A DNA stretch of 64,000 nt from positions 6,262,001 through 6,326,000 of the forward strand of contig OZ245818.1 in NCBI GenBank assembly GCA_965228435.1, in the 5' to 3' direction. Source of the stretch: Hoeflea_A sp965228435 (lineage in GTDB: Bacteria > Pseudomonadota > Alphaproteobacteria > Rhizobiales > Rhizobiaceae). Position 1 is the first letter of the stretch. Each line of letters begins with the position of its first letter. Made by a program: the position numbers and the translations under genes. Shown in pieces: positions 1 through 8,711 of this stretch. The notes below the pieces were generated by a model that worked only from the letters and a program-made list of their open reading frames with translations, made no database searches and was not told where the DNA came from.

Positions 1-1151
1 TTCATGGCATTGCGCTGAACAAGCCGATAGGCGTCCTCGCGACTGACACCGGCCTGCGTCAGAGCCAGAAGTACGCGCTGTGAATGCACGAGACCGCGAT
101 ACCGGTCGAGGTTCGCCGTCATGTTGTCCGGATAAACGAGCAGTTTGTCGATCACTCCGGTCAGGCGGGCGAGGGCAAAATCCAGCGTAATGGTGGCGTC
201 TGGTCCGATCATCCGTTCCACAGAGGAATGGGAGATATCACGCTCGTGCCAAAGCGCCACGTTCTCCATCGCCGGCTGGGCATAGGAGCGGACCATGCGG
301 GCCAGACCCGTCAGGTTTTCGGTCAGCACCGGATTGCGCTTGTGGGGCATCGCCGAGGAACCCTTCTGGCCAGGCGAGAAATACTCTTCCGCTTCAAGCA
401 CTTCAGTCCGCTGCAAGTGGCGGATTTCGACCGCGAGGCGTTCGATTGAAGAGGCAATAACGGCCAACGTGGCAAAGTACATGGCATGCCGATCACGCGG
501 AATAACCTGGGTCGATACCGGTTCGGCGGTCAGACCCATGGCTTTGGCCACGTGTTCCTCGACATGCGGATCGATGTTGGCAAACGTGCCGACTGCGCCG
601 GATATCGCGCAGGTGGCGATTTCGGCCCGGGCGGCTACCAGCCGCTCGCGACAGCGTTCAAATTCCGCGTAGGCCTGGGCGAGTTTCACGCCGAACGTCG
701 TTGGTTCGGCATGAATGCCGTGGCTGCGGCCGATGGTCACGGTGTCGCGGTGTTCCAGCGCGCGTCGCTTCAGGGCATCCAGCAACGCGTCGATATCCTG
801 AAGCAGCAGATCGGTCGCGCGGGTCAATTGAACATTGAAGCAGGTGTCGAGCACATCGGACGAGGTCATTCCCTGATGGACGAAACGGGCGTCAGGGCCG
901 ACGATTTCCGCCAAATGGGTCAGGAAGGCGATGACATCATGTTTGGTGGTGGCCTCGATTTCGTCGATTCGGGCGATGTCGAATGTGGCGGAACCGCCTT
1001 TCTGCCAAATCGTTTCCGCCGCTGACTTCGGAATAACACCCAGATCCGCCAGCGCGTCGCAGGCATGAGCCTCGATTTCAAACCAGATCCGGAGTTTCGA
1101 TTCCGGCGACCAGATCGCAACCATGTCGGGACGAGAATAACGGGGGATCAT
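1..1151 (-). CDS. purB: Adenylosuccinate lyase, 3' end cut off by the window
   Basis: Adenylosuccinate lyase acts twice in purine synthesis: it splits SAICAR to AICAR and adenylosuccinate to AMP, releasing fumarate each time. The N-terminus (MIPRYSRPDMVAIWSPESK) and the fumarase/aspartase-superfamily signature SSAMPHKRNPVL are both readable. The reading frame stays open to position 1, where it is still in the family's C-terminal helix (GVSREDAYRLVQRNAMK). About 383 residues are present and roughly 50 should lie outside the window. The ATG at 1151-1149 gives the conserved N-terminus; no strong ribosome binding site is visible. It is the last gene of a minus-strand run with rpe. Confidence 0.96.
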   Translation of the reverse strand, partial: MIPRYSRPDMVAIWSPESKLRIWFEIEAHACDALADLGVIPKSAAETIWQKGGSATFDIARIDEIEATTKHDVIAFLTHLAEIVGPDARFVHQGMTSSDVLDTCFNVQLTRATDLLLQDIDALLDALKRRALEHRDTVTIGRSHGIHAEPTTFGVKLAQAYAEFERCRERLVAARAEIATCAISGAVGTFANIDPHVEEHVAKAMGLTAEPVSTQVIPRDRHAMYFATLAVIASSIERLAVEIRHLQRTEVLEAEEYFSPGQKGSSAMPHKRNPVLTENLTGLARMVRSYAQPAMENVALWHERDISHSSVERMIGPDATITLDFALARLTGVIDKLLVYPDNMTANLDRYRGLVHSQRVLLALTQAGVSREDAYRLVQRNAM

Positions 1152-1237
1152 AGCGATGCTCGGTTGACGTGTCTCGGGGAGGGCGGTTCGGCCGAACCGA
1201 CGATGCGAGGTCGTGCTAGCAGAGAACCAACCTGATC

Positions 1238-1717
1238 TCAACGGGAATGGCGAGCCATCCAGACGCTGGCGACCAGAAGTGCGACGATGCCCAACGGAAG
1301 ATAGAGACGCGTGCCGACAACAGCGAACTGATAGAGCGAGGAGGCTCCGGAGTAGGCGAGATGCACCAGCCAGCCGTAGGACAGTCGATCGCCTCTCCAG
1401 TCGGCGTATAAATTCAGGTAAATCAGCGCGGAGAGAATTGCCGTCAGCGCAAGCGTCGTGGAAGTCAAAAGGACGAAAGACGCCGCGAAACGGGTTTCGG
1501 GTGGTCGTTTCGAAAACATCAGTCGGGCGGCGATGAGGGCGATTGGAAACGACAGCACGCCGCCGCTGAAATAAAGTCCGGCTAATGCGGTGCGATGTGC
1601 CGTCAAACCGCCTACCTGCATTTGTAGCCCGACCCAGAGGCTGGCTGTCATCGCAAGGCCCCAACATAGCGCGCCGAGAGCTGCCTGCCTCGTCAAGACG
1701 CGGAATTCGATGGGCAT
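1238..1717 (-). CDS. Small integral membrane protein of unknown function
   Basis: This 159-residue protein has about four hydrophobic segments (roughly residues 10-35, 45-65, 80-100 and 130-155) with short polar loops. No catalytic motif or named domain could be recognised. The open frame extends upstream into the rpe coding region, but the ATG at 1717-1715 (protein begins MPIEFRVLTRQ) lies just past the rpe stop and is preferred. It sits between rpe and purB on the same strand and is probably cotranscribed with them, so its expression is likely housekeeping. Confidence 0.7.
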   Translation of the reverse strand: MPIEFRVLTRQAALGALCWGLAMTASLWVGLQMQVGGLTAHRTALAGLYFSGGVLSFPIALIAARLMFSKRPPETRFAASFVLLTSTTLALTAILSALIYLNLYADWRGDRLSYGWLVHLAYSGASSLYQFAVVGTRLYLPLGIVALLVASVWMARHSR

Positions 1718-1742
1718 CGATGGGTTGCCGCTGGCGGTCGGT

Positions 1743-2417
1743 TCATTGGGCGGCGTTTGCCGCATTGCGGATGGCGGAAATGTTGGACCGGTAGGCTTCG
1801 GCGCCATCACCCTTGAAAACAGCCGAGCCGGCCACGAAGACATTGACGCCGGCTGCCGCCGCGGCTTTTGCCGTTTCCGGGCCAATCCCACCGTCGATCT
1901 CGAGATCGATTGGACGATCGCCGATCAACGCGTTGATGCGACGGGCTTTCTCGACGGTCGCGTCAATAAATTTCTGGCCGCCGAATCCCGGATTGACGCT
2001 CATCACCAGGATCAGATCCAGTTCGTCCAGCACATACTCGATGACGCTTTCGGGGGTTGCCGGATTGAGTGAAACCCCGGCTTTCTTGCCAAGGGCACGG
2101 ATGGCCTGAAGGGAACGATGCAGGTGATCGCTGGCTTCCGCGTGGACGGTGATGATGTCGCAGCCGGCGTCGGCAAAAGCTCCAAGAAAAGGGTCACAGG
2201 GCGAGATCATCAGGTGGCAGTCGAAGACGCGATCGGTGTGTGACCGCAGTGCTTTGATAACATCGGGCCCGTAGGAGATATTCGGAACGAAGTGACCGTC
2301 CATCACATCGAGGTGGATCCAGTCGGCGCCGGCAGACACGACATCCCGAACCTCATCGCCCAGCCGCGCATAGTCGGCGGCGAGGATCGATGGTGCGATT
2401 TTGATGGGACGTTTCAT
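1743..2417 (-). CDS. rpe: Ribulose-phosphate 3-epimerase
   Basis: This enzyme interconverts ribulose 5-phosphate and xylulose 5-phosphate in the pentose phosphate pathway, in the cytoplasm. The 224-residue TIM barrel shows all the family landmarks: N-terminal KIAPSILAADYARLGDEV, the catalytic aspartate in HLDVMDGHFVPNISYGP, the VMSVNPGFGGQKF strand and the phosphate-binding EIDGGIGPETA. Its length is normal. It follows the P1 peptidase gene by about 30 bp on the same strand. Confidence 0.97.
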   Translation of the reverse strand: MKRPIKIAPSILAADYARLGDEVRDVVSAGADWIHLDVMDGHFVPNISYGPDVIKALRSHTDRVFDCHLMISPCDPFLGAFADAGCDIITVHAEASDHLHRSLQAIRALGKKAGVSLNPATPESVIEYVLDELDLILVMSVNPGFGGQKFIDATVEKARRINALIGDRPIDLEIDGGIGPETAKAAAAAGVNVFVAGSAVFKGDGAEAYRSNISAIRNAANAAQ

Positions 2418-2449
2418 GGATGCTCCCGCAGTTTAAACCGAGCGCCGGA

Positions 2450-3487
2450 TTATTGCATTAGATCGGCATGGGCATCTTGCCATGCCGGCATGATATCGCC
2501 TTCGCGAGAGGTCGCTTCGTAGATGCCACGGGCGATTGCCCGCGCCATGACGGCGGCCGCTCCGGCGTTCAGGTCGACGAATTGGTCGAAATCGGGACGA
2601 ATGCCGGTTCGGCCCGTCGCAGCGGCAAAAACGAGATCGCCATCCGCTGGCAGGTGAGCGGGCCAGATGGCACGGCTGTAGCCGTCATGCGCCGCGATGG
2701 CCAGCCGTTTTGCCTCCGCCTTGGTCAACACCGCATCGGTGGCAATCACTGCAATGGTGGTGTTTGTCAGATCGGAACCGTCTCCGGGAAGCGGTCTGTC
2801 GCGGAATTTGATTCGAAGGTCTGCTGCCGTCGGTGGGATGGGGTTTGGAAACCCAAGGCCTCCAAATTCCTTGCCCAGCTCAAATGCCGACGCCCAGAAA
2901 TGTGGTCCTCCATCGAAAACCGGCGTGCCTATGGAGTTGACGGCGACCAAAGCACCGATTGTAATTCCACTATCGAGTTGTAGGGAAGCAGACCCCAACC
3001 CGCCCTTGAAATCGGCGACCAAAGCACCTGTCCCAGCTCCAGCGGTGCCAATTTCAAAGCTGCGGCCAGCGTTGTTCGCCGCTTCATACCCGAGCTCGCG
3101 ATAGGGCGGAAAGCGACCCCAATCCTTGTCGCCGCCATTGGCGAGGTCGAAGAGGATAGCCGCGGGGACAATCGGAATGCAGTAAGGTCCGGCAAAGAAG
3201 CCAATTCCCTTCTCATGCAAGGCTGCCTGGACGCCTGAGGCCGCGTCGAGCCCAAAGGCGGAACCGCCCGAAAGCACCAGGGCATTGACCTTTTCGACGG
3301 TGTTGTGGGGCTCAAGCAGATCGGTTTCGCGCGTTCCTGGCGAGGCACCCAATACCTGGACGGCTGCCGTCGCATCATTTTCAAAGATCACGGCTGTCGT
3401 GCCGGATTTCAGTTGCTCATCGGCCGCATTGCCGACCAGCAGTCCGTCGACATCGGTAATCAGGTTCAAAGGACCGGCGCGTTTCAT
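2450..3487 (-). CDS. P1-family (DmpA/NylC-like) self-processing aminopeptidase
   Basis: P1 (S58) peptidases are Ntn-type hydrolases that cleave themselves and then remove N-terminal residues, beta-peptides or amide oligomers. The 345-residue protein has the family beginning (GPLNLITDVDGLLVGNA), the VLSGGSAFGLDAA loop, and a probable self-cleavage site between Asn242 and Thr243 in LTNTTIAVIATDA. Thr243 would become the nucleophile, as in NylC; DmpA uses serine. There is no signal peptide. Its ATG overlaps the stop of the upstream binding-protein gene in an ATGA arrangement, so the two are translationally coupled. This suggests work on an imported amide or peptide-like compound, but the substrate cannot be told from sequence. 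Confidence 0.88.
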   Translation of the reverse strand: MKRAGPLNLITDVDGLLVGNAADEQLKSGTTAVIFENDATAAVQVLGASPGTRETDLLEPHNTVEKVNALVLSGGSAFGLDAASGVQAALHEKGIGFFAGPYCIPIVPAAILFDLANGGDKDWGRFPPYRELGYEAANNAGRSFEIGTAGAGTGALVADFKGGLGSASLQLDSGITIGALVAVNSIGTPVFDGGPHFWASAFELGKEFGGLGFPNPIPPTAADLRIKFRDRPLPGDGSDLTNTTIAVIATDAVLTKAEAKRLAIAAHDGYSRAIWPAHLPADGDLVFAAATGRTGIRPDFDQFVDLNAGAAAVMARAIARGIYEATSREGDIMPAWQDAHADLMQ

Positions 3488-4623
3488 TCGGTCGTGGTAT
3501 CCTGTTGCGTGTCGACAGACCGGTCGACCGGTAGAAACGATCCGTTGCGCCAGACCATCAGGCGGAAGGGGTTGTCCTTGCGTTCGCCAAAATCGTCGAA
3601 CTCCACAGGACCGAGGGCCGTGGCGAACGGCGTTGCCTTCAATGCCTGTTGGAGTGGGACGCCTTGTGCGACCGAAGCGCGCTTTGCATCCAGCAAAATC
3701 TGACCCGCGGCGAACGCCGGGAGGCCGTAGCCCTCCGGGGACCGTCCGGTGTTTTCGAACTGGGCCTGTGCATCTATCGAACTGTCGAGGAGCAGGGGAT
3801 CCGGAACGGTGACGGCAAGAAAGCCGTTGGGAAGTGTCGGGTCTCCATCGGCTGCATTCAGCGCATCGCCTCCGAGGAAAGTCAGGTTGAGGCCGGCTTC
3901 CCGGCTGTCACGGCCGATGATCGCGGCATCCTGCCGGTCGCCGCCGACAAAAATGTGCGTCGCGCCGGACTTTTCCAGCCGCCGAACCAGGCTGAATTGT
4001 TTGCTTTGTGACGGCCGGTAATTGTCGATGAAAAGCGGAGTTATGCCAATTTCTTCAAGCAGAAGACGAACGGATTCCGCGAGCTCACGTCCGTAGATGG
4101 TGCCGTCTTCGACCAATGCTAGCGGTCTGCCCACCCATTTCGCGGCGATGGTCTCGGTTATTTTCTTGGCTTCGTCGTCGGCCCGCGGTGCCAAACGAAA
4201 AAATGGCCAGCCATTCTTGGCAGCGTCCTCGGCCACAATGGAGGAGCGGACGCCGAGCGTAATCGCGGGAATGCCCGATTCGCTGAGGATGGGGAGCGCT
4301 GCCATCAGGCTTTCCATGCACAGAAATCCTATGACCGCATCGACCCCAGCCTCGACAAAGGCACTGGCGGCGTCACTTCCTCCCGTCGCGTCGCAGGTAT
4401 CGGGCTCCCGGATCACGTCGGAAACGAGGCCGCTGGTGGTGCTGGCAAAAATGGTCACGCCATCGGCGATCTGATCGCCCAATATCTCAAACGTACCGTC
4501 CTCTGGCGCCAGCACGCCGATTCTCAGCCCCTCATCGCTCTGTGCCTGGACTGGTGCGGCAATCGACCAGGGCATCATCGCGCAGAAGAGAAGCGCAAGG
4601 AGGGACTTTGTGGTTGATTGCAT
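3484..4623 (-). CDS. Periplasmic ligand-binding protein of the branched-chain amino acid ABC type
   Basis: This 379-residue protein starts with a clear Sec signal peptide (cleavage probably after PVQA, about residue 28). It continues as a two-lobed Peripla_BP_6/Leu-Ile-Val binding fold (EGLRIGVLAPEDGTFEILGDQIADG). Such proteins feed amino acids or related small molecules to HAAT-type ABC importers. The frame stays open 84 codons further upstream, but ATG 4623-4621 begins exactly at the signal peptide. No permease or ATPase gene is nearby, so the transporter partner is elsewhere or the protein acts alone. It is coupled to the P1 peptidase gene that follows. Confidence 0.85.
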   Translation of the reverse strand: MQSTTKSLLALLFCAMMPWSIAAPVQAQSDEGLRIGVLAPEDGTFEILGDQIADGVTIFASTTSGLVSDVIREPDTCDATGGSDAASAFVEAGVDAVIGFLCMESLMAALPILSESGIPAITLGVRSSIVAEDAAKNGWPFFRLAPRADDEAKKITETIAAKWVGRPLALVEDGTIYGRELAESVRLLLEEIGITPLFIDNYRPSQSKQFSLVRRLEKSGATHIFVGGDRQDAAIIGRDSREAGLNLTFLGGDALNAADGDPTLPNGFLAVTVPDPLLLDSSIDAQAQFENTGRSPEGYGLPAFAAGQILLDAKRASVAQGVPLQQALKATPFATALGPVEFDDFGERKDNPFRLMVWRNGSFLPVDRSVDTQQDTTTE

Positions 4624-4966
4624 CGGGTTACAGCCTGGCGGACATTTCAGCCTCACTTGTAACTGCGGCGATCTGCATATCCAAGGCAGAAAATCCACAC
4701 TGCCGTGATGGATGTTTTGTTCCCGTCGGCAATGCGGCAGGCTTTTGGGATTTTCAAGCCGGCAAATCACTCCGGAATCATGATTCTGACAGGGGGCAGA
4801 ATAGATCAGATGTTCGTTGGGATACGGCTTCGCAACGTGACGATCTTCAGAATCCGGGAGCTGGGCGGTAAGCACTGCATTTCAGCAGCTGAAATTGCCC
4901 TTTCAAAAACGCCGGATGGGTTTATGTATTGCGCTTGAGCCGACCATTCGACGCCGGAGATTATGC
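4624..4966. other. Divergent intergenic region with promoters for two operons
   Basis: No gene is supported in these 343 bp between the binding protein (minus) and the flavin reductase (plus). An open frame runs into it from the flavin reductase side (from 4895), but it lacks coding character and a good start. The only distinct structure is the 17-bp palindrome at 4879-4895, listed separately. Confidence 0.6.
4879..4895. promoter_or_regulatory. Perfect 17-bp palindrome, candidate operator
   Basis: The arms ATTTCAGC and GCTGAAAT are perfect inverted repeats around one central base. The site lies about 70 bp upstream of the flavin reductase start in the divergent region. A dimeric regulator site is a reasonable guess; a chance palindrome cannot be excluded. 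Confidence 0.35.
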
Positions 4967-5461
4967 TTGTTGGATCGAAAAACCGTTCAGTCCCGGGAAT
5001 ACAGGGATGCCATGGCCCATTATGCCGGGCATGTGCAGCTCGTGACGACCGAACATCGTGGTGTGCGGCGCGGCGTGACTGTGACGGCGGCCTGTTCCGT
5101 TTCGGATGAGCCGCCGATGGTTCTCGTCTGCCTCAACCGGACCAACCCCAACAACCTCACCTTTCTGGAGAGCGGCTTTTTCGCCCTCAATACGCTTGCC
5201 GTTCGCCATCAGTCCATGGCTGCCGCTTTTGCCGGGTTTGATGGCCTGTCGGCGGATGAGCGTTTTGCCATGGCTGATTGGGACACAATCGCCACCGGTA
5301 GCCCGACGCTGACCGACGCCAAGGCGGTGTTCGACTGTCGTCTGATGGAACACAAGGACATGGCGACCCATATGGTGCTTTTCGGCGAAGTCGTCGGACT
5401 TCGGATCGGAGACGACGCGTCTGCCTTGTTGTTCATGGACCGAGAATGGCGCAGCCTTTAG
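4967..5461 (+). CDS. Flavin reductase-like (FMN-binding split barrel) protein
   Basis: Members of this family reduce free FMN or FAD with NAD(P)H and often supply reduced flavin to a partner monooxygenase. The 164-residue protein carries the characteristic YRDAMAHYAGHVQLVTTE opening, ACSVSDEPPMVLVCLNRTNP (flavin-phosphate region) and a NTLA strand. The start is probably one of two consecutive TTG codons (4967 or 4970), because GGAG lies seven bases before 4967. The first in-frame ATG upstream would add a non-conserved extension. No obvious partner oxygenase is adjacent. The MoxR gene follows 43 bp later, so it could lead the molybdenum-enzyme operon. Confidence 0.85.
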   Translation: MLDRKTVQSREYRDAMAHYAGHVQLVTTEHRGVRRGVTVTAACSVSDEPPMVLVCLNRTNPNNLTFLESGFFALNTLAVRHQSMAAAFAGFDGLSADERFAMADWDTIATGSPTLTDAKAVFDCRLMEHKDMATHMVLFGEVVGLRIGDDASALLFMDREWRSL

Positions 5462-5504
5462 GGTCGAGCCGCAGAGCCGACCGAAATTGTCAGGGGTAAA
5501 CAGC

Positions 5505-6431
5505 TTGATCAATTCAACTCCCACCATTCCATCGTCGATCGATGAGATGCTCGATCTGCTGATCGGACAGGATTACGTGGCGGGCCGTTCCCTGGCGACG
5601 GTGCTCTACCTCAGCATGAAAATGAAGCGGCCGCTCTTTCTCGAAGGGGAAGCCGGCGTCGGCAAGACGGAAATCGCCAAGGTTCTTTCACAGGGTCTGA
5701 AGCGGCCGATCATCCGACTGCAATGTTATGAGGGCCTTGATGTCTCATCTGCCGTCTACGAGTGGAACTATCCGGCTCAGATGTTGGAGATCCGCATGGC
5801 CGAGGCTAGCGGACAAACCGACCGTTCGGCCATGGAAAGAAACATCTTTTCGGAACGCTATCTGATCCGCCGACCGGTCCTGCAGGCATTGTCGGGTGAG
5901 GGCGATACCGCACCGGTGTTTCTGATCGATGAACTGGATCGCACCGATGAGGCTTTCGAAGCGTTTCTGCTTGAGGTCCTGGCCGAATATCAGGTTACCA
6001 TTCCGGAGATCGGAACCATCAGGGCGGCAGCACCTCCGACTGTGATCATCACGTCCAACCGGACTCGTGAAATCCACGACGCGTTAAAGCGGCGCTGCCT
6101 TTATCACTGGGTCGACTACCCGGATGCAGCCGCCGAACTGGAGATCGTTCGGCGCAAGGTGCCCGGGTGCAACGAAGCCTTGTCGCGCGAGATCGTAGGG
6201 TATGTCCAACGCTTGCGGCAGATCGATCTGTTCAAGAACCCGGGTGTTGCCGAGACCTTGGACTGGGCAACGGCACTGACGGAACTCGACTGTCTGGCGC
6301 TCGATCCGGAAATCATATCCGACACGATCGGAGCTTTGCTGAAGTTCCAGGACGACATCGCACGCATCGAGGCGGGTGAGGGACACCAGATCCTCAAGGA
6401 GCTGAAAACGGAGGCGGCGCAGGCCGACTAG
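5505..6431 (+). CDS. MoxR-family AAA+ ATPase (CoxD-like)
   Basis: MoxR ATPases act as chaperones with VWA partners to insert metals or cofactors. The CoxD/CoxE type serves molybdenum hydroxylases. The 308-residue protein has Walker A GEAGVGKTEIA, Walker B PVFLIDELDRTDEAFEAF, sensor 1 TVIITSNRTREI and the C-terminal lid. The start is taken as TTG 5505, eight bases after AGGGG; another in-frame TTG at 5487 is less well placed. The VWA gene follows after eight bases, which fits the invariant MoxR-VWA pairing. Confidence 0.92.
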   Translation: MINSTPTIPSSIDEMLDLLIGQDYVAGRSLATVLYLSMKMKRPLFLEGEAGVGKTEIAKVLSQGLKRPIIRLQCYEGLDVSSAVYEWNYPAQMLEIRMAEASGQTDRSAMERNIFSERYLIRRPVLQALSGEGDTAPVFLIDELDRTDEAFEAFLLEVLAEYQVTIPEIGTIRAAAPPTVIITSNRTREIHDALKRRCLYHWVDYPDAAAELEIVRRKVPGCNEALSREIVGYVQRLRQIDLFKNPGVAETLDWATALTELDCLALDPEIISDTIGALLKFQDDIARIEAGEGHQILKELKTEAAQAD

Positions 6432-6439
6432 GAAGAGGC

Positions 6440-7672
6440 TTGGACCAGGCGGAACGACAGGTGGCCGACGGCGGCAGGCTAGCCGACAACATCGTGCATT
6501 TCGGGCGGGTGTTGCGGCGGGCCGGATTGCGCGTCGGCCCGGCTGCGATTACGGACGCTGTTGAAGCCGTCAGGGTTGCGGGCATCGGATCCCGGGACGA
6601 TTTCTACTGGGTGCTGCACAGTGTCCTGGTCAGCCGTCGCGAGGACCATGCTGTATTTGACGAGGCCTTTCGGCTGTTTTGGCGATCGCGCGAACTGGTC
6701 GAGAAGATGATTGCCATGTTTTCTCCTGTCGCGCCGGACCACCGCGAGCCAGAGAAACCGAAGGCTGGGCAGACCCGTGTGAACGATGCTTTTCGGGAGA
6801 ACCAGCAGGAACGGGACAGCAAGCCGCAGGAACCGGAAATCGAGATCGACGCGCGCTTCACGACATCAGACAATGAGGTTTTGCGCCAACTCGACTTTGG
6901 CCAGATGAGCGCTGAAGAATTGGCGCAGGCCAAGCAGGCCCTTTCACGTCTCATTCTGCCATTCGACCGCGTCAGGACGCGACGGTTTCGGCCTTCGACA
7001 CAGCCACGCCGCATCGACCCCAGGGCGACCATGCGCACCGCCTTCAAAACCGGCGGCGATCTAATCCTGCCACGTTTTCGCGAGCCGCGCCGCCTCCAGC
7101 CGCCATTGGTCATTCTGGCTGACATTTCCGGCTCGATGAGCCAGTACACCCGGATTTTCCTGCATTTCCTGCATGTCCTGACAGAAAAGCGCCGAAGGGT
7201 GCACACGTTTCTGTTCGGCACGCGACTGAGCAATGTGACGCGGCAGATGCGCAATCGCGATCCGGATGAGGCAATCGACGAATGCACAGCTGTGGTCGAG
7301 GACTGGTCGGGTGGTACGCGTATCGCAGAGACCTTGCGGGAGTTCAATCACCAGTGGTCGCGGCGTGTGTTGTCGCAGGGCGCGGTCGTGCTGTTGATAA
7401 CCGACGGTCTGGAGCGCGAAACCGGCGATGAGCTGTCACAGCAGATGGAACGGCTTCACAAATCTTGCCGCAGGCTGATCTGGCTCAACCCGCTGCTGCG
7501 TTTCGATGGTTTTGAAGCACGCGCCGCGGGTGTGCGCATGATGCTTCCGCATGTTGATGAATTTCGATCCGTGCATAATCTCGAGGCGATCGAGGATCTG
7601 GTACTGGCGCTTGATGAACGATCGTCAGCCAACACCGATCCTCAACGCTATCTTGCACTGACTGCGGCCTGA
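6440..7672 (+). CDS. VWA-domain protein, CoxE-like
   Basis: CoxE-type proteins partner MoxR ATPases in maturing molybdenum-copper or molybdenum hydroxylases. This 410-residue protein has a variable N-terminal helical half and a C-terminal VWA_CoxE domain. The metal-ion-dependent adhesion motif ADISGSMSQYT is intact, and the later strand VVLLITDGLERE is also present. There is no signal peptide or membrane segment, so it acts in the cytoplasm. Translation probably starts at TTG 6440 preceded by AGGA six bases upstream. It is the second gene of the maturation operon. Confidence 0.9.
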   Translation: MDQAERQVADGGRLADNIVHFGRVLRRAGLRVGPAAITDAVEAVRVAGIGSRDDFYWVLHSVLVSRREDHAVFDEAFRLFWRSRELVEKMIAMFSPVAPDHREPEKPKAGQTRVNDAFRENQQERDSKPQEPEIEIDARFTTSDNEVLRQLDFGQMSAEELAQAKQALSRLILPFDRVRTRRFRPSTQPRRIDPRATMRTAFKTGGDLILPRFREPRRLQPPLVILADISGSMSQYTRIFLHFLHVLTEKRRRVHTFLFGTRLSNVTRQMRNRDPDEAIDECTAVVEDWSGGTRIAETLREFNHQWSRRVLSQGAVVLLITDGLERETGDELSQQMERLHKSCRRLIWLNPLLRFDGFEARAAGVRMMLPHVDEFRSVHNLEAIEDLVLALDERSSANTDPQRYLALTAA

Positions 7673-7685
7673 AGGAGGGCAAGTC

Positions 7686-8015
7686 ATGGATGAAAGCTCA
7701 GAGAATCTTGATCCGCTAAAAACCGCCGAACGGTGGCAGGCTGAAGGGCGCGATGTAGCGATCGCCACTGTTATCGAAACCTGGGGCTCGGCACCACGTC
7801 CCGTTGGCAGCCATCTGGTCATCGACCGTGAAGGCAATTTTCAGGGGTCGGTCTCGGGGGGATGCGTGGAAGGAGCCGTTGTTGCGGAAGCGACCGACGC
7901 GATAGAGAGCGGCGAGCCGCGGATGCTGGAGTTTGGCGTGGCTGACGAGACGGCATGGCAGGTCGGTCTTTCCTGCGGAGGTCGTATTCGGGTTTACGTG
8001 GAGAGGCTCGGCTAG
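7686..8015 (+). CDS. XdhC/CoxI N-terminal half as a separate protein
   Basis: XdhC proteins bind molybdenum cofactor, protect it and help add the terminal sulfur before insertion into xanthine dehydrogenase-type enzymes. This 109-residue protein covers only the N-terminal XdhC/CoxI domain: TVIETWGSAPRPVGSHLVI, the loop GSVSGGCVEGAV, and GLSCGGRIRVYVERLG at the end. It ends in TAG, and the C-terminal half begins in the same frame at the very next base. A good ribosome binding site precedes its ATG. Confidence 0.88.
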   Translation: MDESSENLDPLKTAERWQAEGRDVAIATVIETWGSAPRPVGSHLVIDREGNFQGSVSGGCVEGAVVAEATDAIESGEPRMLEFGVADETAWQVGLSCGGRIRVYVERLG

Positions 8016-8711
8016 GTGGATCCTCATCTTCTCAAACAGCTGAATGCGGAGCGTGAAGCGCGAAGGGCAGCCTTGCTTTTGACCGACCTGGGCGACGGTG
8101 GCGGCAGACTGATCAGGGAGGGTGATCCGGTTGCCGAACCACTCGGCGATTTGGTCTCGGCCGCGTTCCGTACCGGCAAATCGACCACGGTCGACGTCGA
8201 CGGAAAATCGTATTTCCTCAATGTTCACCTGCCACCGGCACGCCTGGTCATCATCGGTGCTGTGCATATTTCCCAAGCGCTGGCTCCCATGGCGTCGATT
8301 GCCGGGTTCGATGTGCGGGTGATCGATCCGCGAACTGCCTTCGCGACGGAGGAACGTTTCGCTGGTGTAGATCTTGAGGCAGAATGGCCCGACGAGGCTC
8401 TGACGGCACGTCCTCTGGATGCCTATACCGGTCTCGCGGCTGTGACGCATGACCCGAAAATTGACGATGATGCCTTGCGGGCTGCGCTGGCAGCCGACTG
8501 CTTCTACATTGGGGCCTTGGGAAGTCGCAAGACCCACGCCAAACGTGTCGACCGGTTGAAGTCCGCCGGTATCGAAGAGACCGCTATCGAGAGGATAGCT
8601 GCACCGATTGGTCTTGATATCGGGGCTTCCAGTCCAGCTGAAATAGCTGCATCGATCCTTGCGGAACTGATCGAGGCGTTGCGGAAGCGGCCGATGGCGG
8701 CGTCGGTATGA
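8016..8711 (+). CDS. XdhC C-terminal Rossmann domain protein
   Basis: This 231-residue protein matches the C-terminal half of XdhC, a Rossmann-like domain (ARLVIIGAVHISQALAP) with the conserved YIGALGSRKTHAKR and APIGLDIGASSPAEIA motifs. It starts with GTG directly after the TAG of the N-terminal half. GGAGAGG lies about nine bases upstream of the GTG, so independent initiation is credible. In many bacteria the two halves are fused in one polypeptide. Role: molybdenum cofactor handling, with the neighbouring MoxR and VWA proteins. Confidence 0.88.
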   Translation: MDPHLLKQLNAEREARRAALLLTDLGDGGGRLIREGDPVAEPLGDLVSAAFRTGKSTTVDVDGKSYFLNVHLPPARLVIIGAVHISQALAPMASIAGFDVRVIDPRTAFATEERFAGVDLEAEWPDEALTARPLDAYTGLAAVTHDPKIDDDALRAALAADCFYIGALGSRKTHAKRVDRLKSAGIEETAIERIAAPIGLDIGASSPAEIAASILAELIEALRKRPMAASV

